Source of the DNA: ZC4RG30 sp963777735
GTDB taxonomy: Bacteria; Pseudomonadota; Gammaproteobacteria; Steroidobacterales; Steroidobacteraceae
Length of the DNA: 64,000 nucleotides
Direction of reading: 5' to 3'
NCBI GenBank assembly: GCA_963777735.1
Contig: CAVZRQ010000010.1
Span: forward strand, 77,227 to 141,226
Below, piece by piece: positions 35,116 to 43,731 of the stretch (positions are counted from its first letter, which is position 1; each line of letters starts with the position of its first letter). The notes below the pieces were generated by a model. That model was not told the origin of the DNA and did no database searches. It saw only the letters and a list, made by a program, of their open reading frames with translations. The position numbers and the translations under genes are program-made.

Positions 35116-35478
35116 CAACCCATGCAGTTCAGCGCCTCTTTCGCCGCCTTGGCGGACGCCACGCGCCGCGGCGTTCTCGAACAACTCGGCCGGGCAGACG
35201 CTTCGATCACCGAACTCGCCGACCGGTTCGACATGACCCTCACCGGCATGAAGAAGCACGTCGGCGTGCTCGAGCAGGCCGGTCTCGTCACCACCGAGAA
35301 GATCGGGCGCGTCCGCACCTGCCGGATCGGCCCTTCCCGTCTCGAAGAGGAGATGGAGTGGATCGCGAACTATCGCAAGGTCTGGGACGCGCGCTTCGAC
35401 GCGCTCGACCGCGTGGTCGACCAGCTGAAACGCCGGGACAAACTCCGTCAACGTCGCAACACGAGAACCAGCTCATGA
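35104..35478 (+). CDS. ArsR-family winged-helix regulator, second ArsR-SRPBCC module
   Basis: Protein of 124 aa from ATG 35104 (or 118 aa from ATG 35122). FSASFAALADATRRGVLEQLGRADASITELAD and the recognition helix MTLTGMKKHVGVLEQAGLV are typical of ArsR regulators that lack metal-binding cysteines. The C-terminus RVVDQLKRRDKLRQRRNTRTSS is basic. The ATG of the next gene overlaps its stop by 4 bases (ATGA). The start codon lies inside the loop of its own operator. Confidence 0.92.
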   Translation: MVQYQPMQFSASFAALADATRRGVLEQLGRADASITELADRFDMTLTGMKKHVGVLEQAGLVTTEKIGRVRTCRIGPSRLEEEMEWIANYRKVWDARFDALDRVVDQLKRRDKLRQRRNTRTSS

Positions 35479-35966
35479 CAAACCCCACCACCGTGCAGCG
35501 CAAGTCCGATCTCGAGGTCGTCGTCACGCGCACCGTCGACGCGCCGGCGCGCCTCGTCTTCGAGGCCTGGACGACGGCCGAGCTGTTCAAGCAATGGTGG
35601 GTGCCGAAGTCGTTCGGGATGACCCTGCGCTCCTGCGAACTGGACGTTCGCGTCGGCGGCGGTTACCGACTGGTCTTCGGTGAGGATCCCGAGAACACGA
35701 TGGCGTTCTTCGGCACCTATCTCGAGGTGGTGCCACCTTCGCGGCTCGTGTGGACCAACGAGGAAGGCGGCGACGCGGGGCCGGTGACCACGGTCACGCT
35801 CGATGAAAAGGACGGCAAGACGCTGGTGGTTTTGATCGAGCGTTATCCCACGAAGGAAGCCCTGGATGCCGCCGGCACCGGCGCGCAGGAGGCGTTGCAT
35901 GAAACGTTCAGTCAGCTGGATGAGTTGCTGGTGACGATGGGCGCAACCGCTGACTCGCCGTCATGA
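35475..35966 (+). CDS. SRPBCC (AHSA1/START-like) family protein
   Basis: Protein of 163 aa with one SRPBCC domain (VVTRTVDAPARLVFEAWTTAELFKQWWVPKSFGM near 16-49; GGYRLVF; LVWTNEEGG; GAQEALHETFSQLDELL at the end). It would hold a hydrophobic ligand. It is translationally coupled to the ArsR gene and is a one-domain relative of the SRPBCC protein at 25995-26939. It overlaps the LysR gene by 6 bases tail to tail. Confidence 0.92.
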   Translation: MTNPTTVQRKSDLEVVVTRTVDAPARLVFEAWTTAELFKQWWVPKSFGMTLRSCELDVRVGGGYRLVFGEDPENTMAFFGTYLEVVPPSRLVWTNEEGGDAGPVTTVTLDEKDGKTLVVLIERYPTKEALDAAGTGAQEALHETFSQLDELLVTMGATADSPS

Positions 35967-36881
35967 GCCATCCAATCCCTTTCTAACCCAGCCCTTCGCG
36001 TATAACCCCTCGCGCAGCCGCGGCGTCGCGAAATCGATGAACGCCCGCAGCTTCGCGGTGGGTCGTCGCTCCTGCACGTGAATGACGCTCACCGGCATGG
36101 GCTCGGGCTCAAATGGCTTCAGCACGATATCCAGCCGGCCGGACTCCACTGCCTCCGCCACCTGATAAGACAGCACGCGCGTGATCCCGATGCCGGCCAC
36201 GGCCGCGTCGATGGCGCACTCGGCGGTATTGACCAGCAACCGTGAGCGCACGCGCACCACGCGATCCTGCGGAAACTGCCAGGCACTTTCGAGTCCGATG
36301 CCAGCGAAGGTGACGCAGGCGTGTTTCGCCAGATCTTCGGGCGATTGGGGCGCGCCATGCTGTGCAAGGTAAGCCGGACTGGCGCAGATCACAGTGCGCA
36401 CCTTGCCGACCTGCGCCGCCACGAGGCGGCTATCGGGTAGTACGCCGATGCGGATGGCGAGATCAATGTGCTGCTCGATGAGATCCAGCGGTCGATCCGC
36501 GAGCACCAGCCGCACGTCTACCTGTGCATGGGTCTTCAGGAACTCCGTGATCACCGGCAATACATGCAGGCGGCCGAAAACTACCGGCGCGGTGACTACG
36601 AGCTCGCCCTGCGGCATGTTGTATTGACCCGATGCGCTGCGTTCGGCCTCGGCGAGTTCCTCCAGCAGCCGGCGGCAGGAGGCGAGATAGGCCACGCCCG
36701 TTTCGGTGAGCGCGAGCTTGCGGGTGGATCGCACGAACAGCCGCGCACCCAGATGTGATTCCAGCTCCGACACCTTGCGGCTCACCGTGGGCAGTGGCGT
36801 ACGCAGCTGGCGGCTCGCCGCGGAGAAGCTGCCCGCCGAGGCCACCGCGACAAAGATCTCCATCGACTGCAGGCGGTCCAT
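35961..36881 (-). CDS. LysR-family transcriptional regulator
   Basis: Protein of 306 aa from ATG 36881. The winged helix (MDRLQSMEIFVAVASAGSFSAASRQL, PLPTVSRKVSELESHLGARLF, residues 1-60) and the periplasmic-binding-like effector domain (about 90-295) give the standard LysR layout. It diverges from the AhpD-like gene across 124 bases that hold a 10-bp inverted repeat, so it likely controls that gene and the PNPOx gene behind it. The longer in-frame extension to 37124 would overlap the divergent gene and is rejected. Confidence 0.93.
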   Translation of the reverse strand: MDRLQSMEIFVAVASAGSFSAASRQLRTPLPTVSRKVSELESHLGARLFVRSTRKLALTETGVAYLASCRRLLEELAEAERSASGQYNMPQGELVVTAPVVFGRLHVLPVITEFLKTHAQVDVRLVLADRPLDLIEQHIDLAIRIGVLPDSRLVAAQVGKVRTVICASPAYLAQHGAPQSPEDLAKHACVTFAGIGLESAWQFPQDRVVRVRSRLLVNTAECAIDAAVAGIGITRVLSYQVAEAVESGRLDIVLKPFEPEPMPVSVIHVQERRPTAKLRAFIDFATPRLREGLYAKGWVRKGLDGS

Positions 36882-36891
36882 ATATTTCCGG

Positions 36892-36916
36892 ATATTGAGA
36901 GAATGTCTCTCAATAT
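36892..36916. promoter_or_regulatory. 10-bp inverted repeat in the LysR/AhpD-like divergent region
   Basis: Arms ATATTGAGAG and CTCTCAATAT are exact complements with a 5-base spacer. The dyad starts 10 bases upstream of the LysR ATG and lies between the divergent genes, the standard position for a LysR recognition site or autoregulatory operator. Confidence 0.65.
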
Positions 36917-37005
36917 TACCGTCTAGTTGCACAAGGTGAGAGGCCATAGATTGCTCCCACGCGCTTCGCAATTTCGCAGGCGCCGCAAAACCTGAGGAGC
37001 TGACC

Positions 37006-37557
37006 ATGTCCCGAATCCCCACCCCCGCCAGCGTCGATGCCGCACCAGAAGCTTCGCGTCCCCTGCTGACAGCCGTCGGCAAGCAGCTCGGCTCCGTGCC
37101 GAATCTCTTCCGCATGGTGGCCAACAGCCCGGCGGCGCTCGAAGGCTACCTGGGCCTGATGGGTGCGCTGGGCAAGGGTGCGCTGCCAGCACCCACCCGC
37201 GAGCGCATCGCACTGGCTGTCGCCGAGGCCAATGGCTGCGAGTACTGCCTTTCTGCCCATACCTATCTGGGCAAGCACGTGGCGAAGCTGAGCGATGCCG
37301 AGATCGCAGCCAACCGCGCAGGCACGTCGCAGGACACCATCGCTGAGGCGGCCGTGCGCTTCGCGCTGCAGGTGCTGGAGCAGCGAGGCCATGTCGACGA
37401 CGCCGGTCTGCAGGCCGTCCGCAACGCCGGCTACACGGATGCACAGATCGTCGAGATCGTGCAGCACGTCGCCCTGAACGTGTGGACCAACTACGTGAAC
37501 AGCGTGGCGCAGACGGTGGTCGACTTCCCCGCAGTCACGTTGCGCAAGGTAGCCTGA
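37006..37557 (+). CDS. Carboxymuconolactone decarboxylase/AhpD-like protein
   Basis: Protein of 183 aa, all helical. The AhpD-type redox motif is intact as NGCEYCLSAHTYLGK (residues 76-90, CxxC followed by His). This identifies the peroxidase-like branch of the carboxymuconolactone decarboxylase family, which acts in peroxide or alkylhydroperoxide detoxification with thiol reductants. It is divergent from LysR, and the PNPOx gene follows after one base. Confidence 0.9.
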   Translation: MSRIPTPASVDAAPEASRPLLTAVGKQLGSVPNLFRMVANSPAALEGYLGLMGALGKGALPAPTRERIALAVAEANGCEYCLSAHTYLGKHVAKLSDAEIAANRAGTSQDTIAEAAVRFALQVLEQRGHVDDAGLQAVRNAGYTDAQIVEIVQHVALNVWTNYVNSVAQTVVDFPAVTLRKVA

Positions 37558-37558
37558 A

Positions 37559-38167
37559 ATGCAGCGCGCACGCACCTACGCCAGCGACGTCGCCTTCACG
37601 CCCGCGGTCAAGGAAGTGCAGGCGCGCAAGGGATCGCGTGGTGCGTATGCGCGCATGGAGGAGGGTGGATCCTGGGAAACCCGGATCACACCCGACCTCA
37701 CCGGATTCATCGCGGATCAGCGCAGCCTGTTTCTGGCCACGGCGAGCCGGGACGGGCAGCCCTACATCCAGCATCGCGGCGGACCGCCGGGCTTCCTTCG
37801 CGTGCTCGACGATCACACGCTGGCCTTCGCGGACTTCGCCGGCAACCGCCAGTACATCTCGCTCGGCAATCTGCAGGAGAACCCCAAGGCGCAGCTGTTC
37901 CTGATCGATTACCTCAATCGCCGCCGCGTGAAGATCTGGGGCGAGGCCCGCGTGGTGGAAGACGACGCCGCGCTGCTGGCGAGCCTGATGCCGGAAGGGT
38001 ATCGGGCCCGGGCGGATCAGGTGATCCTGTTCAACGTGACCGCGTGGGACAGCAATTGCCCGCAGCACATCCCCCGTCGATTCGAGGAGGAGGATGTCAG
38101 GGCGTGGCTGGCCGAGCGGGATGGTCGGATTGCGAAACTGGAGGCGCAGATCGCGGCGATGCGCTAG
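37559..38167 (+). CDS. Pyridoxamine 5'-phosphate oxidase-like flavoprotein
   Basis: Protein of 202 aa with the split-barrel FMN fold: TGFIADQRSLFLATASRDGQPYIQHRGGPPGFLRVLDDHTLAFADFAGNRQYISLGNL covers about 49-104. RVKIWGEARVVEDD and SNCPQHIPRRFEEEDV follow. These proteins bind FMN or a related cofactor and often reduce electrophiles. Together with the AhpD-like gene it suggests a small oxidative-stress operon controlled by LysR. Confidence 0.9.
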   Translation: MQRARTYASDVAFTPAVKEVQARKGSRGAYARMEEGGSWETRITPDLTGFIADQRSLFLATASRDGQPYIQHRGGPPGFLRVLDDHTLAFADFAGNRQYISLGNLQENPKAQLFLIDYLNRRRVKIWGEARVVEDDAALLASLMPEGYRARADQVILFNVTAWDSNCPQHIPRRFEEEDVRAWLAERDGRIAKLEAQIAAMR

Positions 38168-38281
38168 TCAGATCACATCGCGCTGGACATATCCCCATCG
38201 CGGCCGCCGTGCAATCGCAACCCGATTCCCCTACATTTGGAGGATAACAACGGGGCTTCTCGCCACCGGGGGGTTGATCGC

Positions 38282-40859
38282 ATGAGCAGGAAGAGTCGCT
38301 CTTATATTCTGATGTCGCTGGTTCCGGCGGTGCTGATCGGTGGAGCATTCGCTGCCCAGGCACAGAACGCGGGAGCGCCTGCGGCGAGCCGCTGGTCTGA
38401 CCCGGCCACCTGGCCCAACCGCAAGGTGCCTGTCGCGGGTGACAAGGTCACCATCGGCAAAGACAAGCAGGTGGTGCTCGACGTCAGCCCGCCCGCGCTC
38501 GGCGGCCTTTCGATCGACGGCAAGCTCACCTTCTCCAACAACGCCGATCTGGAGCTGACCACCGAGTGGATCATGCTGCACGGTGAGCTCGCGATCGGCA
38601 GCGAGGCCAGCCCACACACACGCAAGGCCACCATCACCCTCACCGACAACGTGAAGGGTGAAGACGTCATGGCCGGCATGGGCGACCGCGGCATCATGAT
38701 TTCCGGCGGCACCCTGAACCTGCACGGTGATCGCACCCACACCTGGACCAAGCTTTCCAGCACGGCCGCCGCCGGTGCCACCTCGATACAGGTGCTGAAT
38801 GCCTCGGGTTGGCGCGTGGGTGACGAAATCATCCTCGCGTCCACCGACTTCGATCCGCGTCAGGCCGAGCGTCGCACCATTACCGCCATCAGCGGCAACA
38901 CGCTGACGCTCGACAAGAAACTCGACTACATGCACTTCGGCAAGATCACCTTCGAGGTGGATCAGCGCGGTGAGGTTGGCCTTCTGACCCGCAATGTGAA
39001 GATCCAGGCTTCGGAAGATGCCGCGCAGTCGTACTTCGGCGGCCACATCATGGCGATGCCATCGAGCAAGATGTTTGTCTCGGGCGTCGAACTCAACCGC
39101 ATGGGCCAGCACATGACGCTGGCCCGCTACCCGATCCACTGGCATCTGGTGGGTGACGCGAAGGGCCAGTACATCAAGAACGCGTCCATCCACGACACGT
39201 TCAACCGTTGCGTGACCGTCCACGGCACCAATGACCTGCGCATCGAGAACAACGTCACCTACAACACCATTGGCCACTGCTTCTTCCTCGAAGATGGCAT
39301 CGAGCATGGCAACGAGTTCGTCAGGAACCTCGCCATCCAGACCAAGTGCCATCCCACGAAGAAATGCGTGCCGACCAATCTCGGCGCAAACGGCGATAAC
39401 GACTACGAGTACGAGAATCGCATGGCCATCAGGGCGATCAGCTTTGGCGGCAAGGACACCCTGCTGCCTTCGGACAACACGGTCGCGTCCTACTGGATCA
39501 CCAATCCGGACAACGTGTACCGCGACAACGTGGCCGCCGGTTCTGACGAGAACGGTTTCTGGTTGTCGTTGCCGGAGCACCCGAACGGTCAGTTCCTTGG
39601 CACCGAGATCAGCAAGGCCACCTGGCCACGTCGCACCAAGATGCGGGAATTCAAGAACAACACGGCCCACTCCAACTTCGACGGGTTCATGTTCGACCGG
39701 AACATCAATGACGACAACACCTTCGGGTTGACCGGCAACTCGCACATGCCGAAGGACAATCCCGCGGACGCCAACAGCAAGACCGTGGAAACGGTCTTCG
39801 AGAATCTCGTTTCCTACAAGAACCGCAATGGCGGCGTGTGGGGCCGCGGCGAGATGCACACCTTCCGGAATCTGAAGGTGGCCGACAATGCCATCGGCTA
39901 TACCCATGCCTCCGGTACGGCCGGCCGTGACGCCTTCACGTCGCAGGTCGTGGATTCGCTGTTCGTGGGCGAAACCGAAAACATCGGCAACCCCGAAACG
40001 CCAGAGGAAAAGGCCTACGGTCGCAGCCTGCCGAAGCGCCGGATTCCCGACTTCCCGATCCGCGGCTACGAGTACTACGACTACCGGCACGACGTGATCA
40101 ACACGACGTTCGTGAATTACCAGGACAACAAGCAGCGCCAGACAGGCGCGCTCTCGTGGCTGATGTTCACGAGCTCCGGTGTCACGACCGAAAACACCAT
40201 CAAGGGCGCGAAGTTCGTGAACGCCAAGCCCGTGCATTTTCCGAAGATCGACAAGCGATTCGACAATGACAACCGGGGTGGTGTGGCCTGGCGGACCGCG
40301 GGGTTCCAGGACCTGGACGGCTCGGTCGGTGGCATCCCCAACTCCTATGTTCTGATCCACGACGGCGAGAACGACGGCGTCGCCACGGACGAAACGGCCT
40401 GCAAGATTCAACCGACCTGGAACGCTGCCGTTTGCACGGGGTGATGTCGGACGCCTGTTTCTGAACAAGCCAGGTGGAACGCTCGCCCAGTTGTCTGCCG
40501 GTGCGCCCGTCACGCTTCACCGCAATGGCAAGGACCATAAAGTCACGGCCAACCAGAGCAACGTGCGCTCCGGTACCGAGATGCGGGTGAATACCGAAAG
40601 GCCTGAACTTTTCCTCAGTGTGAGGGAAATGGACAAAGGTTCATGGGTCCTGTTTGAACTGCCGGGTTTTACCACTGCCGCGGCAGGGAAGCAGCAGGAC
40701 AGCATGGACGCCTTGCGCAAGGCGAGTGAGACTTCGTACTTCAGGGACAAGGATGCCCTCTGGGTCAAACTGGTAGTCACCGATGCAGCCTTTCAAGGCC
40801 CTGTTGTCGAGCCGGTTGGGCGTTTGGTTGCCCAGGCCACGATGACGGTCAGCCGATAA
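38282..40859 (+). CDS. Secreted G8-domain/beta-helix protein, copy 2, with one +1 frame break
   Basis: About 858 aa once a surplus G near 40438-40441 (GGGG) is allowed for. It begins at ATG 38282 (MSRKSRSYILMSLVPAVLIGG) with a signal peptide ending AAQA. The G8 domain (about 38-153), IHWH beta-helix and C-terminal domain follow as in copy 1, with no internal deletion. The cysteines in NRCVTVHG, GHCFFLEDG, KCHPTKKC and ACKIQPTWNAAVC are kept. The break cuts the C-terminal domain away from the helix, but downstream codons continue cleanly in the shifted frame and end ATMTVSR. First gene of the head-to-tail array. Confidence 0.88.
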
Positions 40860-40896
40860 GTTTCTTTATATAGTCAAGAATTCGGGGGTTGATGAC

Positions 40897-43632
40897 ATGA
40901 GCAGAAAGAATCGTTCGTTACTGTTGTTCTCGCTGGTTCCAGCAGTCCTGCTTGGCAGCGTGTTCGCTGTCGCCCAGGCGGCTGACGCCACGAAGTGGTC
41001 TGACCCTGCGAGCTGGCCGAACAGGAAGGTGCCGGCCGCGGGTGACAAGGTCACCATCGGGAAGGACAAGGAAGTCGTGCTCGACGTCAGCCCGCCCGCG
41101 CTCGGCGGCCTCTCGATCGACGGCAAGCTCACCTTCGCCGACACCGCCGACCTGGAACTGACCACCGAGTGGATCATGTTGCACGGTGAGCTCGCGATCG
41201 GCAGCGAGGCCAAGCCCCACACCCGCAAGGCCACCATCACCCTCACCGACAACGTGAAGGGTGAAGACGTCATGGCCGGCATGGGCGACCGCGGCATCAT
41301 GCTGTCGGGCGGCACGCTGAACCTGCACGGCACCACGACCAACACCTGGACCAAGCTGGCCAGCCACGGCCGCCGCAGGCGCCACCTCCATCCAGGTGCT
41401 GAATGCCTCGGGCTGGAAGGTGGGCGACGAAATCATCCTCGCCTCCACGGATTACGATCCGCGTCAGGCCGAGCGTCGCACCATCACCGCGATCAGCGGC
41501 AACAACGCTCACGCTCGACAAGAAGCTCGACTTCATGCACTTCGGCAAGATCACGTTCGACGTGGATCAGCGCGGTGAGGTTGGTCTGCTCACGCGCAAC
41601 GTGAAGATCCAGGCTTCGGAAGATGCGGCGCAGTCTTACTTCGGCGGCCACATCATGGCGATGCCGTCGAGCAAGATGTATGTCTCGGGCGTCGAGCTCA
41701 ACCGCATGGGCCAGCACATGACGCTCGCGCGCTATCCCATCCACTGGCATCTGGTGGGTGAAGGCAAGGGCCAGTACATCAAGAACGCGGCCATCCATGA
41801 CACCTTCAATCGCTGCGTGACGGTGCACGGCACGCACAACCTGCGCGTTGAGAGCAACGTGACCTACAACACCGTGGGTCACTGCTTCTTCCTCGAGGAC
41901 GGCATCGAGACCGGCAACCAGTTCGTCAAGAACCTCGCCATCCAGACCAAGTGCCATCCCACCAAGAAGTGCCAGCCGACCAATCTCGCGGCCAACGGCG
42001 AGGCCGACCACAAGTACGAAGACCGCAATGGCGTACCGGCAGGCAAGCTGGTCCGGCAAGGACACCATGCTGCCTTCGGACAATACGGTGGCGTCCTACT
42101 GGATCACCAATCCGGACAACACCTTCGTCGGCAACGTGGCCGCGGGCTCCGACGAGAGTGGCTTCTGGATGTCCCTGCCGGAGCACCCGAACGGTCAGTT
42201 CCTGAACACGGAAATCAGCAAGAACACCTGGCCGCGTCGCACGCATCTGCGCGAGTTCAAGGACAACGTGGCCCATTCCAACTTCGACGGGTTCATGTTC
42301 GACCGCAACATCAACCCGGACAACACCTTCGGGTTGGCCGGCAACACGTACCTGCCCAGGGAAAACCCTGCTGACCCGACCAGCAAGCTCCTGGAGACGC
42401 ACTTCGAGAATCTCATCACCTACAAGAACCGCAATGGCGGCTTCTGGGGCCGCGGCGAGTTGTTCATCGTCAGGAATCTGAAGACGGCGGACAATGCCAT
42501 TGGTTTCACGATGTCGTCCGGTGACTTCGGCCGTGCGGCGTTTACCTCTCTGGTGGTGGATTCGCTGTTCGTGGGCGAAACCGAGAACATCGGCAACCCC
42601 GCAACGCCGGAAGAAAAGGCCTATGGCCGCAGCCTGCCGAAACGCCTGATTCCCGACTTCCCGATCCACGGCTACCAGTACTACGACTACCGTGTGGACG
42701 TGGCGAACACGACCTTCGTGAATTACCAGGACAACAAGCAGCGCGAAGCCGGAGCGCTCTCCTGGCTGCTGTTCACGAGCTCCGGCGTCACGACCGAGAA
42801 CACCATCAAGGGTGCGAAGTTCGTCAATGCCAAGCCCGTGCATTTCCCGAAGTACGACGCCCGATTCGACAATGACAACCGGGGTGGTTCGGCCTACCGG
42901 ACGCTGGCGATCCACGATCTGGACGGCTCGGTGACCGGCATGGGTGACTCCTATGTGCTGCTCCACGACGGCGAGTTCGACAGCCCCGCCACGGATACCA
43001 CCTGCAAGATCCAGCCGACCTGGAACGCCTCTGCGTGCAAGGGTGATGTCGGACGCCTGAACCTGGCTGCCGGTGGTGGTGGTGGCCTGGGCGCTCGTGG
43101 CGCCGGTGCCCCGCGCGCTGGCGGTGCCGGTCCCGGCGGCCCCGGCGCTCCTGCGCCGGGTGCTGCCGCAGGTCCTGGTGGTCCCGCAGCGGGTGCTGGC
43201 GCCCCTGTTGCAGGTGCCCCTCGCGGGCTGGGCGCGTTCGGTGCCCCCGCCGGTCCCCAGCTGCCCATCGTCCTCACCCGCAATGGCAAGGATTTCAAGC
43301 TCACGGGCACCCAGAGCGTGGTGCGCTCCGGTATCGAGGTCAAGGTGAAGACCGAACGACCTCAGCTCAATCTCAGCCTGGCTGAAATGAACAAGGACTC
43401 ATGGATCATGTTCGAACTGCCGGGTTTCGCGAGCGCAGCCTCCGGAACGAAGCAGGACAGCATGGACGCCTTGCGCAAGGCGACCGTGACCTCGTATTTC
43501 AAGGACAAGGACAGCCTCTGGGTGAAGCTGGTTGTCCCCGCGGATCCGGCGCTGCCGATTCTTCCGACGGTGAGTCAGGTCAGCATTGCGGTAAGCCGCA
43601 CCGCTCCTGACGCGCAGGTTGCTTCACGATAA
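40897..43632 (+). CDS. Secreted G8-domain/beta-helix protein, copy 3, with three +1 frame breaks
   Basis: About 910 aa when three surplus bases (near 41364, 41504 and 42027) are removed; together they restore the original frame. It begins MSRKNRSLLLFSLVPAVLLG with a signal peptide ending VAQA. The G8 domain, beta-helix and C-terminal domain match the other copies. The hinge is a long Gly/Ala/Pro-rich stretch (about 43066-43260) such as GGGGGLGARGAGAPRAGGAG, the longest in the family. The C-terminus extends past VSR by ten residues (ending QVASR). It overlaps no other gene and ends shortly before a terminator. Confidence 0.88.
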
Positions 43633-43678
43633 CGCGCAGGACGGCGTCGATAATCGCCATTCCTGCGATCTGAACAAG

Positions 43679-43709
43679 GCCCTCGGCGCAAGCCGGGGGC
43701 TTTCTGTCT
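43679..43709 (+). terminator. Rho-independent terminator after G8 copy 3
   Basis: GCCCTCGGC and GCCGGGGGC form a near-perfect stem with loop GCAA, followed by TTTCTGTCT. It lies 47 bases after the copy 3 stop codon, so copies 2-3 and 4-5 may be separate transcripts. Confidence 0.75.
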
Positions 43710-43731
43710 ACTGGACTAGGTGGATGAACTC

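Noticed and set aside
32649..35966. A 1105-codon open frame on the plus strand antisense to G8 copy 1
   Set aside because: It is a shadow of the G8 gene in a high-GC sequence with few stop codons; its only real part is the last 163 codons, which encode the SRPBCC protein. The remainder has no recognisable domain.
38231..40513. A 760-codon minus-strand frame opposite G8 copy 2, with similar antisense frames in the other copies
   Set aside because: Conservation of the antisense frame follows from conservation of the sense strand. No ribosome site or recognisable domain supports it.
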